This document shows positions 25,385 through 34,040 of a DNA stretch of 64,000 bases, piece after piece. The stretch covers positions 4,216,001 through 4,280,000 of the forward strand of contig NC_018681.1 in NCBI RefSeq assembly GCF_000250675.2, written 5' to 3'. Position numbers and translations under genes: made by a program. How positions within the stretch are numbered: the stretch's first letter is position 1; each line of letters begins with the position of its first letter. Under the pieces are notes generated by a model that did no database searches, had not been told where the DNA came from, and saw nothing but the letters and a program-made list of their open reading frames with translations. This DNA comes from Nocardia brasiliensis ATCC 700358 (GTDB lineage Bacteria > Actinomycetota > Actinomycetes > Mycobacteriales > Mycobacteriaceae).

Positions 25385-26701
25385 CTAGCGGTCGGCGAGG
25401 GCCGTCACTACCAGGCGGGCGCCGCGGGCGGGGACGTTGGTGATGTTGCGGACGCGGCCGGGTTCCGGGGAGCCGGGGAGGGTCAGCTGGTAGCGGGTGA
25501 GGACGGCGCGCAGTACTACCGCACCTTCCATCAGTGCGAAACCTGCGCCGAGGCAGCGGCGTACGCCGCCGCCGAAGGGCAGCCAGGTTTGCGGGGTGAC
25601 GTCGCCGTCCAGGAAGCGTTCGGGGCGGAAGTGTTGCGGCTCAGGGTGATTGGCCGGGTTCTGGTGGGCCAGGACGATCGAGGTCGACACTCTGGTGCCG
25701 CGCGGCAGGGCGACGCCGCCGATGGTGAGGTCGCGGGTGAGCTGGCGTTGTACCCGGCCGATCACCATGCGGTGGCGCAGCGCCTCTTTCATCACCGCTT
25801 CGAGGTATTTGTCGTCGCCGTCGCGGCTCGCCTGCCGCGCCCGGTCCTGCACCGCGGGCGCGGCGGCCAATTCGTGGAAGGCCCAGGACAATGCGGACGC
25901 GGTGGTCTCGTGGCCGGCGAGCAGCAGCGTGACGAGCTGGTCGCGCAGTTCCGCGTCGCTGAGCGGTTCGGTCGCGGGATCGTCACCGGAACCCACCGCG
26001 AGCAGCCGGGACAGCACGTCGGCGTACTGGTCGGCGTCGGGTTGGGTTCTGCGGCGGGCGATCTCGGCGTAGAGCAGGTCATCGATCGCGGTGAGCGTCT
26101 CGGCGAAGCGGCGCCACGGCCCGAAACGCCGCAGCCACGGCCATTTCCAGCCGAGCAGCACGACGGGGCTGATCGCGGTGACGCGGCGCAGCTGCGGCGT
26201 CAGCTCGGCTCGGCGGCGCTCGTCGGCAACGCCGAAGACCACCTGGGTGATCACGTCCAGCGTCAAATCTTCCATGCGTGCGAGCAGGTGCTCGGTGCAT
26301 CCGGCGGTCCACCGTTCCACCTGGGTTTTGGTGATGTCCTCGACCAGGGCGCGGTAACCGTTGAGGGCCGCACCGGTGAAGGCGGGCATCAGCAACCGGC
26401 GGGCGCGGGCGTGTTCGCGGCCGTCGGTCAGCAGCACCGAATGCTCGCCCATGATCATCGCGAGCTCCCGATACGCCTCGCCCGCATGCAGATCCGCCGG
26501 TGCGGCGGCGAAGATCTCTTTGATGTGGTCGGGCCGGGAGAACACCACGATGCGGTCCGGATAGGGCGGCAGCAGCCGCACCGTGAAGACATCGCCGAAG
26601 CGCCGCGCCTGCGCGCCGAGGAACTGGGCGTGCCGCTTGGTGTGCAACACCGTCTGGAGTAGCCGCGGTAGTCGTGGTGCCGGTGGATATTCGCCGGTCA
26701 T
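25385..26701 (-). CDS. Cytochrome P450 (first)
   Basis: A 438-residue soluble P450. The I-helix motif is LLLAGHETTASAL, the K-helix ExxR is EALR, and the heme ligand is Cys383 in PFGGGVRRCLGAG. The N-terminal LPPYPDRIVVF and the length suit bacterial class I P450s that accept lipid-like substrates. It needs ferredoxin and reductase encoded elsewhere. It is the last gene of the ten-gene leftward operon; its ATG overlaps the MFS stop (TGATG). Likely a late hydroxylation of the assembled product. Confidence 0.92.
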   Translation of the reverse strand: MTGEYPPAPRLPRLLQTVLHTKRHAQFLGAQARRFGDVFTVRLLPPYPDRIVVFSRPDHIKEIFAAAPADLHAGEAYRELAMIMGEHSVLLTDGREHARARRLLMPAFTGAALNGYRALVEDITKTQVERWTAGCTEHLLARMEDLTLDVITQVVFGVADERRRAELTPQLRRVTAISPVVLLGWKWPWLRRFGPWRRFAETLTAIDDLLYAEIARRRTQPDADQYADVLSRLLAVGSGDDPATEPLSDAELRDQLVTLLLAGHETTASALSWAFHELAAAPAVQDRARQASRDGDDKYLEAVMKEALRHRMVIGRVQRQLTRDLTIGGVALPRGTRVSTSIVLAHQNPANHPEPQHFRPERFLDGDVTPQTWLPFGGGVRRCLGAGFALMEGAVVLRAVLTRYQLTLPGSPEPGRVRNITNVPARGARLVVTALADR

Positions 26702-27897
26702 CAGGTGGTCCTTTCCGCCGAGTCGGGCTGGGGCCGCCCCGCCGCGCCCGCGCGCCGCGCATAGCCTTCGATGACGACGAAGGCGAGGGCGCTGAGCGCC
26801 GCGGCGGCGATCGGCAGGGCGAAGGGGCTGAACAACGAGAGGGTGACGCCGCCGGCGATGCTGCCGAGGGTGACGCCCAGGTAGGTCGACGACGAATTGA
26901 GCGCCAGCACCTGGGTCGCCGAATCGGGCGCGGAATCGAGCAGCATGGTCTGCATGGCCGGTGCGTTCCAGTAGAGCGACAGCGACCACACCAGCGTCAG
27001 CAGCACGAGCACCGGCAGCGGGATGGGGGCGAACGCGGTGAGCACGGAGAAGACGACCATGGTGCCGAGGAACAGTCCGAAACCGATCCGCAGCGCCGCC
27101 GAGGCCCCCTTCTTGTCCACGTAGATGCCGCCCGCGACCGAACCGAGCAGTCCCGCGACGCCGGCCACCGCGAACAACAGACCGCGTTGGCGCAGTGACG
27201 AATTGGAGAAGTCGGCGGCGAACGGGCCGAAATAGGTGAACATCATCAGCGCGCCGCCGAGCAGGATGGTGTTGCCCAGCAGCACGGTGACCACCGGACG
27301 ACTGGACAGCGCCTGCAGATGTGTTCGCGCCGAGGCCAATTCGCCGGGCTTGTCGAGGTGTGCGCGGACCCCGAACAGCAGCGCTGTCGACAGCACGCTC
27401 AGCCCGGCGAACACGACGAAATTGCCGCGCCAGCCGAACACGCTGGCGCACAACGTGCCGAAGGGCACGCCGACCGCCAGCGCGCCGACGATGCCGGTGG
27501 ACACGATGCCGATATAGGAGCTGCGCTTCTCCGGTGGTGCCAGCATGGGTGCGAGGGCGAACATGGCGGGCAGGCAGGCGGCGGCCGCACCCGCGGCGAG
27601 CACCCGCAGCAGCATCAGCTGCCAGAACGAATCGACCAGGGCGGCCAGCAGATTCGCGATGACGAACACGGCGGAGGCGGCGACGAAGACGCCGAAGCGG
27701 CTGCGCCGGGCCGTGGCGAACGCGATCAGCGGCGCACCGATCACCAGCACCAGCGAATAGATCGAAACGAGCTGTCCCGCCGCGGATTCCGAGATGCCGA
27801 GATCGGCGGCCAGCTCGGGTAGCACACCGGCGATCATGTAGTCGTCGGTGTAGAAGACGAATACGGCGAAGGTGATCGCTATCAACCAGAACGGCAT
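26701..27897 (-). CDS. MFS drug/arabinose-efflux-type transporter
   Basis: A 398-residue protein with about twelve membrane segments. VFYTDDYMIAGVLPELAADL near the start and the small loop ATARRSRFG (loop 2-3) are typical of the DHA1/arabinose efflux group. It probably exports the product of the cluster or protects the producer. It lies 21 bases after the dehydrogenase gene and overlaps the P450 start. Confidence 0.9.
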   Translation of the reverse strand: MPFWLIAITFAVFVFYTDDYMIAGVLPELAADLGISESAAGQLVSIYSLVLVIGAPLIAFATARRSRFGVFVAASAVFVIANLLAALVDSFWQLMLLRVLAAGAAAACLPAMFALAPMLAPPEKRSSYIGIVSTGIVGALAVGVPFGTLCASVFGWRGNFVVFAGLSVLSTALLFGVRAHLDKPGELASARTHLQALSSRPVVTVLLGNTILLGGALMMFTYFGPFAADFSNSSLRQRGLLFAVAGVAGLLGSVAGGIYVDKKGASAALRIGFGLFLGTMVVFSVLTAFAPIPLPVLVLLTLVWSLSLYWNAPAMQTMLLDSAPDSATQVLALNSSSTYLGVTLGSIAGGVTLSLFSPFALPIAAAALSALAFVVIEGYARRAGAAGRPQPDSAERTT

Positions 27898-27918
27898 CGG
27901 GCCTCCAAGGGCGGGTGG

Positions 27919-28872
27919 TCAGGGGACGAGAAAGTCCGTGGCGATCTTGTCCGGGTCCAGGCGCAGCGACCGCTCGCCCATTGTCGATCGATCAGAGGTT
28001 CCCGTGGCGAAGATCGCCGACCAGTCCCGGTGATAGAGCGGATCGCCGTCCCAGGGCCGCCAGGCGATATGCGGTGTCAGCGCGACGCGGCCCTTGTCGA
28101 TCCACGGCTGCAACAGCTCGGTGCGCTCGTCGGTCTCGACGTCGCTGGTGAGCCGCCCGGTGCCTGCGGCCAGCCAGCGCACCAGCGCGTCGGCGTCGAC
28201 CGGTGCGGAGCGCGCGGGATTGATCAGATGCCCGTCGTCGCGCAGCAAACCGAACAGGGTGTCGTCGATGAAGTCGTCCAGTTCGGGAAGTCCGGGCAAC
28301 GCGACGACCATCAGGTGCGCGAAGCGTTTCGGCAACCGGTCGAGCGGCACGGCCGCCCCGGTGCCGAGCGGTTGTGCGGCACCGGATCGCGGACGGATTA
28401 TCGTCACCGCGGCACCGAGTCCGGCCAGAGTCTGCGCGACGGTGCGCCCGAAGGCGCCGTATCCCACGACGAGCGCCGCGCGCCGGTGGAACGGTTTGGG
28501 CATGTCCTCGAATGTGCCTGCGGCGCAGTGCAGCACCTGCTGAGTGATCACATACTCCGTGAGTGCCGGGGCATACGCTCTGGCGCTGCGCGTCACCAGA
28601 TTGTCGCGCGCGAGGGCCGGAACGTGCGGGTAGGCGGGCGCGGAGGAGACCAGGTGCACCCAGCAATCCCGTGTCGCGGCGGCGGTTTCGGCCAGTTCCG
28701 CGGCGGTGAGGTCGTGTGCCGCGAGCGCGACCATGTTGTGTGCGAGCGGGGTTCCGGGCGGCACCGTTTCGACGCGCACCCGCGCATCGCGCAGCGGGCC
28801 CGCGATCGTGGCGGGATCGGTCGACGCGCCCAGGCAGTAGAGCGTCGACCGATCCACCGTGACGGGGCGCAT
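27919..28872 (-). CDS. D-isomer-specific 2-hydroxyacid dehydrogenase
   Basis: A 317-residue NAD(P)-dependent enzyme. The Rossmann loop VVGYGAFGRTVAQ has its glycines at 137, 139 and 142. The catalytic Arg is probably in LINPARSAPVD and the catalytic His in LTPHIAW. It reduces a 2-oxo acid to a 2-hydroxy acid. The start ATG at 28872 overlaps the P450 stop (TGATG); the open frame upstream is the P450 antiphase. In this operon a 2-oxo acid from the MppP-like enzyme is an obvious candidate substrate (inference). Confidence 0.85.
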   Translation of the reverse strand: MRPVTVDRSTLYCLGASTDPATIAGPLRDARVRVETVPPGTPLAHNMVALAAHDLTAAELAETAAATRDCWVHLVSSAPAYPHVPALARDNLVTRSARAYAPALTEYVITQQVLHCAAGTFEDMPKPFHRRAALVVGYGAFGRTVAQTLAGLGAAVTIIRPRSGAAQPLGTGAAVPLDRLPKRFAHLMVVALPGLPELDDFIDDTLFGLLRDDGHLINPARSAPVDADALVRWLAAGTGRLTSDVETDERTELLQPWIDKGRVALTPHIAWRPWDGDPLYHRDWSAIFATGTSDRSTMGERSLRLDPDKIATDFLVP

Positions 28873-30182
28873 CAGCGTCCGGCGGTCAACGCCAGTGGAA
28901 CGCGGATATGCCCGTGCAGCACAACAGAATCCCGCCATTGGCGGCCCGGCAGCAACCGGGCCTCGGGGTAGGCGGAGAGGAAGCTGCCGACCGCCACCTG
29001 TCCCTGCACCTTCGCCAAGGACGCCCCCAGACAACGGTGTACGCCGGTGGAGAAGCTCATGCTGGTGCGCGCCGCCACATTGCCGACGTCGAGCCTGCCC
29101 GGGTTCGGGTACGCGCGAGTGTCATAATTGACGGCGCCGACCCAGATCAGCGCGCCGGTGCCGGGTGCGACGACCCGGTCGCCGACCTTGGTTTCCACCC
29201 GTGCGGTGCGGTGCGTCAGCTGGATGGGGGAGTCGTAACGCAACAGCTCCTCGAACCAGGGGTCGGTCAAACGGCCGTCCTCGAGCACCTCGCCGCCGAG
29301 ACCGTGTTCGAGCACGGTGACAATCGAATTGGCGATGAAGCTGACCGTGGTCTCGAACCCTGCCGCGAACACGAAACCCACCAGGGTCAGCAACTCCGGG
29401 AAAGTCAGCTCACCGGCCAGGTGCATATGCACGCAGTCCTTGAGGAACCCGTCGCGGAGCTGGTCCGGGTCGGTGCGGCAGTCGAGCACGAAATCGGTGA
29501 ACTTGCGGGCCACCGTCATGCCGCGCCGGTAATCCGGATAGGTGATCCCGACGTCGAGCAGTTTGGCCCCGTGCCCGCCCAGCGCGTCGAGCATGTCCTC
29601 GCCCAGGTCCGGAATGCCCAGGAAGTCGGAGATCACCCGGATGGGGATCTTGCGGGCGAAATCCGCGACCAGGTCGATCTGTTCGCGGCCCTCGAGTTCG
29701 GCGAGCACGGCGGCGGTGTGGCCGGTGATCACGTCGATGGAGGCCGTCACGGCGCGATGGGTGAACATCGGGAAGACCAGTTTGCGCAACCGGGTGTGCT
29801 CGGGCGGGTCCATGAAGACCAGGGCGGGAGCGTCGAGCGCGATCGGCACGGAACGCCGGGTCAGCCAGCGGTAGAGCCCCGCGGCGGGCGGAATCGCCAC
29901 CGGCTGGTCGGCGGACCAGTCGGTGCTGCGCAGGATCTCTTCGCTCTCTTCGTATCCGGTGACCACCAGGCCCGCGGCGCTGTCGTGCACGCCGGCGTCC
30001 GCGCCGATCTTGGTGAGGATCGCCCGATAGGGATCACCCTTCTCCGGCGGGCGCAGGAAGAGCCGGCCCACGTCGTTGCCGTCGCCGAGCATCGAATCGG
30101 GCAGCAACCGCAGTGGGCCGTGCAGCAGAAACCAGCGAATCGGATCAGTGACCACCGAGCTCACGGAGGACAACGTCGACAC
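28872..30182 (-). CDS. Cytochrome P450 (second)
   Basis: A P450 of about 436 residues. The I-helix motif is FAAGFETTVSF, the K-helix is EELLR, and the heme Cys is about residue 384 in FSTGVHRCLGAS. The region FMDPPEHTRLRKLVFPMFT is the usual C-helix contact for heme and redox partner. The start is uncertain: GTG at 30182 gives a normal length and overlaps the acyltransferase gene; GTG at 30155 is an alternative. It is only distantly like the other P450 of the operon, so the two probably oxidise different positions. Confidence 0.9.
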   Translation of the reverse strand: MSTLSSVSSVVTDPIRWFLLHGPLRLLPDSMLGDGNDVGRLFLRPPEKGDPYRAILTKIGADAGVHDSAAGLVVTGYEESEEILRSTDWSADQPVAIPPAAGLYRWLTRRSVPIALDAPALVFMDPPEHTRLRKLVFPMFTHRAVTASIDVITGHTAAVLAELEGREQIDLVADFARKIPIRVISDFLGIPDLGEDMLDALGGHGAKLLDVGITYPDYRRGMTVARKFTDFVLDCRTDPDQLRDGFLKDCVHMHLAGELTFPELLTLVGFVFAAGFETTVSFIANSIVTVLEHGLGGEVLEDGRLTDPWFEELLRYDSPIQLTHRTARVETKVGDRVVAPGTGALIWVGAVNYDTRAYPNPGRLDVGNVAARTSMSFSTGVHRCLGASLAKVQGQVAVGSFLSAYPEARLLPGRQWRDSVVLHGHIRVPLALTAGR

Positions 30183-30822
30183 CCCCTTGTCGTTGCATTG
30201 CGGCATAGAAGTTTTCGCGTTCGAAGCGGAACAGCGCGGCTTGCTTGTGCGGCAGGTCCACCTCGCCGAGTTCGTGGCCGTCCACCACCTTGCAGACGCC
30301 GCGGTCCAGCGCACGCACCAGTTGGTTGGCGGCGGACGGGTCGGAGATCACCCCGGTGCACTCCGGATAGGTCTCGAAGACACCGGCGATGAGCGCGACC
30401 CAGAACGGCAGCGCGTACCCGAAATAGTCGGGTTCGCCGATGCATCCGTGCATACCCATGTCGAGGTCCGGCGTGTCGTAATAGTCGGCGACCACGTCCA
30501 GCGCCGCCCGGTAGAGCTCGACGTAGCCGCCGCGCTGCCCGTGCTGCCCGACGAGGAACGGCCGAGTCTTGCTGTCGGAGAACTGGAATTCGATCTCGGC
30601 CTGCCAGCCGGCCCGATCCCAGTCCTTGTGCATGGCGAACTGCACGTGCGGTCGGGCCATCCACTGGACCACCTGGTCGATCTCCGCGGGGGTGTCCGGC
30701 GTGACCGGGGTCAGCTCCCACGGCGATGGCAGCGTCGGCACCTTCCATTCCTGAAAGGCGAAGTCGGTCAGCGGCTTCCCGCGGCGCCGGGACCGATCTA
30801 TGGGTTGTCGCCTGCTTGCCAC
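30145..30822 (-). CDS. MbtK/AlcB-type GNAT acyltransferase
   Basis: A 225-residue GNAT of the siderophore acyltransferase group (MbtK, IucB, AlcB, RhbD). The signature YVELYRAALDVVADYYD followed by DMGMHGCIG holds the conserved His125, and Asp161 lies where these enzymes have their second catalytic acid. Known members move an acyl group from CoA or from an acyl carrier protein (MbtK with MbtL) to a lysine-type amine or N-hydroxyamine. The start is GTG at 30822, 3 bases after the ATP-grasp stop. With no NRPS in the locus, it is a candidate for transferring the polyketide-extended chain from its ACP to an amine; this is inference. Confidence 0.85.
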   Translation of the reverse strand: MASRRQPIDRSRRRGKPLTDFAFQEWKVPTLPSPWELTPVTPDTPAEIDQVVQWMARPHVQFAMHKDWDRAGWQAEIEFQFSDSKTRPFLVGQHGQRGGYVELYRAALDVVADYYDTPDLDMGMHGCIGEPDYFGYALPFWVALIAGVFETYPECTGVISDPSAANQLVRALDRGVCKVVDGHELGEVDLPHKQAALFRFERENFYAAMQRQGGVDVVLRELGGH

Positions 30823-30825
30823 TGC

Positions 30826-31965
30826 TCACCCCTCATTCGCGACCGCCAGCAGTTCTAGTGCGGTCAGGACCGCGTCGGTGCGGCCGCTGAGCCGGGCCCG
30901 CCCGCCGAGGCGGATGTGATCGAACGTCGCGTCGACGGGCAGCGCGTCGATACGGTCGGCGCCCTCGATCGGCCTGCCGACGCGCCACAACCAGCCGCCC
31001 GAAGCGTCGGCGTCCACCTTCGGCTCGGACCAATCGAGTCCGGCCTGGATCCGCAGATTCAGCAGCTCGAGATCGATACCGGTGATGATCCTGGATTGGA
31101 ACGGCACCTCGCCGCCGGACGCCCGCGCACACACCTCGCTGACCACCACATCGGCGAACGCCGGTCCGCTGGAGAGGTATTCGACGTGCGCGGTGAAGGT
31201 CCCGTCGAGTCCGAGTGCGGTGCAGGTGCGGATCGCGAGATCGGCCAGCCGGGCCTCGAGTTCGGGTGCGACCCGGGCCGAGCCGGAGGGCCCGCCCGTG
31301 GTCAGGTCGAGCAGCGAGCGGATGTAGAGCCCCGAGAACAGGTGCGTCACAGTGCCGTTCACCACGAGCACTTCCGAATGATATTGCGGTCCACCGAGCA
31401 ACCGTTCGATCAGGCCGTCGCCGAGTGCGACCGGATCGACGGCGCCGAACGGTTCGATCCGGATGCCGCGCAGGTTGGCCTCCGCGGCCGGTTTGACGAT
31501 GACGAGCTCGTCGTCGCCGAACCCGGTGAAAACGGCGGTCGTTTCGACGGCGCCCGCGGCCACGATCAGCGACTCGGGCACCGGGACGGCAGCGGCTTCC
31601 AGCGCGCGCCGCATCCGCCCCTTGTGCCGGTAGTTCTCCAGTGCGCCGGGTACCGGTGTCGGCAGGCCGCGTTCCCCGCACAGCTGCGCCGCGAGGCCCA
31701 GCAGGTATTCGTCGTTGGTCACGACGGCGCTCGTCTCGTCCGGGAGCAGCGACCGCCATTCGCCGATCTCGGCGATGTACTGCTCGCCGAGATCGTCCAG
31801 GGTCACTTCGGCATCGCGGACCAGCGGCACCTCGCCGGTCCGCAGGATCCGTAGCCGGGCGCCCGTCGCCGCTACGGCCGCTCCGAAGTCGGCCAGCCCT
31901 TCGCTGCCGAGCGATTGCTTCGCCTGCAGCAGGACCACCGTCGCGCGCTCACCTGATGACAACAC
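30826..31965 (-). CDS. ATP-grasp ligase
   Basis: A 379-residue ATP-grasp enzyme. NYRHKGRMRRAL (about 132-143) begins the central domain, ELVIVKPAAEANLRGI is the ATP-binding lysine strand, and SEVCARASGGEVPF near 277-290 carries the metal-binding acidic and Asn/Arg positions. Such enzymes join a carboxylate, activated as acyl phosphate, to an amine. The start is probably GTG at 31965, overlapping the MppP-like gene by 17 bases. In this operon it could couple the arginine-derived acid to an amine or amino acid. The partner cannot be read from sequence. Confidence 0.82.
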   Translation of the reverse strand: MLSSGERATVVLLQAKQSLGSEGLADFGAAVAATGARLRILRTGEVPLVRDAEVTLDDLGEQYIAEIGEWRSLLPDETSAVVTNDEYLLGLAAQLCGERGLPTPVPGALENYRHKGRMRRALEAAAVPVPESLIVAAGAVETTAVFTGFGDDELVIVKPAAEANLRGIRIEPFGAVDPVALGDGLIERLLGGPQYHSEVLVVNGTVTHLFSGLYIRSLLDLTTGGPSGSARVAPELEARLADLAIRTCTALGLDGTFTAHVEYLSSGPAFADVVVSEVCARASGGEVPFQSRIITGIDLELLNLRIQAGLDWSEPKVDADASGGWLWRVGRPIEGADRIDALPVDATFDHIRLGGRARLSGRTDAVLTALELLAVANEG

Positions 31966-33067
31966 GCCTCCATGCCTCTAGGTGCTGGTCGACGCGCTGG
32001 CAGCCCGTGACGACGGCTTCCGGATCGCGTGCCAGCGATATACGGATCAGGTCGGTGCCGAGATTCGGCTGCTCCCAGTAGAACAGCTCGCCGGGCAGCA
32101 CGTGTACCCCGACCTCGCCCAGGTCGGTATACAGCGCGTTGGCGGCGACGCCCGCGGGCAGCCGGAACGTGTCGACCGAGATCCGCGAGTCCGGATAGGC
32201 GGGCGGCAGATTGATGTTGTCGCGGGCCAGGGCGCGGTTACGCTGGATGCCGTCGCGCAGTTGGTCGTAGCCGCCGTGCCTGCCGTCTTCGGCGAACAGT
32301 TCGACCACCCGCAGAATGAACGGCGAGGCCGAGAGCATGTGGTCGGAATACATCCTGGCCAGCGGCAGCGGGTTGCCCGCGTTCCAATTCAGGAACCCGG
32401 TCTTGAGTTCCTGCAGGGGCCAGAGCTTTCCGGTGTCCTCGATGATCACCCAGTCGAGCGCGAAGTCTCCGAGCACCGCGTACATGTCGTACTGCGCGCG
32501 CAGATCCTGTGCCCGGAAGCACGAATCGATGACGAGCACGGTACCGCGCTCGGCGCACGCGGCCGCGATATCGCGCAGCCGTTCCGCCGCGAGCACGGTG
32601 CCGGTCGGATTGTTCGGCGAGACGATGAACAGCACCCCGCCCGGCGGCGGTATGTCGTCGAGCGGGCCACTGGCAAGGGCGGTTTCGGCCACCGAGCGGA
32701 TCCGCAGACCGTGGCCGGCCAGCAGGTCGTGCAGGTTGTCGAAGGTCGGCTCGACCATGGCCACCGGGCGACCGGCGAGGCGAATCGCCTTACCGATCAT
32801 GTCGATGGCGGTGGAGGAGGAGTAGCAGCTGCGAAAGCTGATCTCCTCGTCGAGCGCGCTGTGCTGCCCGAGGGAGGACAGGAACGCGGCCCGCGCGCTC
32901 TTCTCGACCACGTCCACCGGCAGCTTGCGGGTGTGCGCGAAGACCTCCGGGAAGGCGGCGATGATCTCGGATTGGCTGGTGGACAGCGACATTCGAGGGT
33001 GCCCGTCGGACAGGTTGACACCGTCGACGAGCGCCCTGACCTCCAGGTCGGTGATGTTGTCAGGCAT
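31949..33067 (-). CDS. PLP-dependent enzyme of the MppP/RohP arginine oxidase family
   Basis: A fold-type I aminotransferase-like protein of 372 residues (376 from ATG at 33079). Several stretches look like MppP of enduracididine biosynthesis and RohP of azomycin biosynthesis: LSDGHPRMSLS near the N-terminus, GQHSALDEEISFRSCYSSST, VEPTFDNLHDLL, IIEDTGKLWP, and KIYSD-like RMYSDHMLSASPFIL. Those enzymes use PLP and O2, without another cofactor, to oxidise L-arginine to 2-oxo- or 4-hydroxy-2-oxo-guanidinovalerate. The Lys of EDTGK (about residue 214) should hold PLP. A plain aminotransferase is the alternative. The ureohydrolase gene just upstream supports an arginine-derived substrate. Confidence 0.82.
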   Translation of the reverse strand: MPDNITDLEVRALVDGVNLSDGHPRMSLSTSQSEIIAAFPEVFAHTRKLPVDVVEKSARAAFLSSLGQHSALDEEISFRSCYSSSTAIDMIGKAIRLAGRPVAMVEPTFDNLHDLLAGHGLRIRSVAETALASGPLDDIPPPGGVLFIVSPNNPTGTVLAAERLRDIAAACAERGTVLVIDSCFRAQDLRAQYDMYAVLGDFALDWVIIEDTGKLWPLQELKTGFLNWNAGNPLPLARMYSDHMLSASPFILRVVELFAEDGRHGGYDQLRDGIQRNRALARDNINLPPAYPDSRISVDTFRLPAGVAANALYTDLGEVGVHVLPGELFYWEQPNLGTDLIRISLARDPEAVVTGCQRVDQHLEAWRRVVIR

Positions 33068-34040
33068 GCAGACGACCATCCTGTTGTATCCGGGTCCGCC
33101 GGGCGGCCGCGGCGAGCGCCATGATCTCGAAGATCACCGCGACGCCGAGATGTGCGGTGATGTCGGCGGAGTCGTAGGGCGGTGCGATCTCGACCAGCGA
33201 GACGGTCCGGATGTTCGGCAGCTCGAGTTCGCGCAGCAGTTGCAGCGCGAAGGCCGAGGAGGGGCCGCCGACCTCAGGAGTGCCGGTGCCGGGCGCGCAC
33301 GACGGATCGACGAAATCGATGTCGAAGGTGAGGGCGACCGGGTTGTCGCCGACCTTGTCCCGCACGATCCGGCCGAGTTCCCGGCCGCCGAGCGCGAGCG
33401 CCTCGTCGCTGTGGATCACGGTGAACCCCATGCCATCCGGGGCCAGGTCCTCGCGCGGCACGCTGCCGCGCATGCCGATCTGCACGCTGGTCGTCGGATC
33501 GATCAGCCCTTCGTCGACCGCTCGGCGATAGACCGTGCCGTGGAAGTGCTCGACGCCGAAGTAGTTGTCCAGCACGTCCCGGTGGGCATCCAGCTGGACC
33601 AGCGAGAGCGGGCCGTGATGCCGTGCCGCCGTGCGCAGTTCGGCGATCGCCAGGCTGTGGTCGCCGCCCACCAAGATCGGCAGTGCGCCGATTTCGTGCA
33701 CGGCGTCGACGCCTTGCTCGATCAGCTCGAGGGTTTGCAGGTGATACCCCGGAATGACGTGCACATCACCGCCATCGACGACGGAGAGCAGGTCGGTGAT
33801 CACCAGATCGCGTTCCCGGCTGCCCAACCGGGCGAGCGTGCTCGCGGCCCGCACCGCCTCCGGACCGAATCGGGCGCCGCTGCGATAGCCCGTCGCGCCG
33901 TCGATCGGCACCCCCAGGATGACCGCGTCGACGCCGTCACCGGCGGTGAGTTCGCGCACGGGCCGATAGGGGAGCCGGAAGAAGGTGCGCGGGCCCGAGC
34001 TCAACCGGGAGACCGCCTGGCTGTCGGTGTAGTCAGTCAT
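33060..34040 (-). CDS. Ureohydrolase (agmatinase/arginase family)
   Basis: A 326-residue manganese ureohydrolase. GGDHS (125-129), DAHRD (151-155) and FDIDFVDPSCAPGTGTPE supply all expected metal ligands. It splits a guanidino compound into an amine and urea; relatives act on agmatine, guanidinobutyrate or proclavaminate-type intermediates. It overlaps the methyltransferase stop by 8 bases and the MppP-like gene by 8. It probably removes the amidino group of an arginine-derived pathway intermediate, producing a primary amine that the nearby acyltransferase or ligase could use (inference). Confidence 0.92.
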   Translation of the reverse strand: MTDYTDSQAVSRLSSGPRTFFRLPYRPVRELTAGDGVDAVILGVPIDGATGYRSGARFGPEAVRAASTLARLGSRERDLVITDLLSVVDGGDVHVIPGYHLQTLELIEQGVDAVHEIGALPILVGGDHSLAIAELRTAARHHGPLSLVQLDAHRDVLDNYFGVEHFHGTVYRRAVDEGLIDPTTSVQIGMRGSVPREDLAPDGMGFTVIHSDEALALGGRELGRIVRDKVGDNPVALTFDIDFVDPSCAPGTGTPEVGGPSSAFALQLLRELELPNIRTVSLVEIAPPYDSADITAHLGVAVIFEIMALAAAARRTRIQQDGRLHA

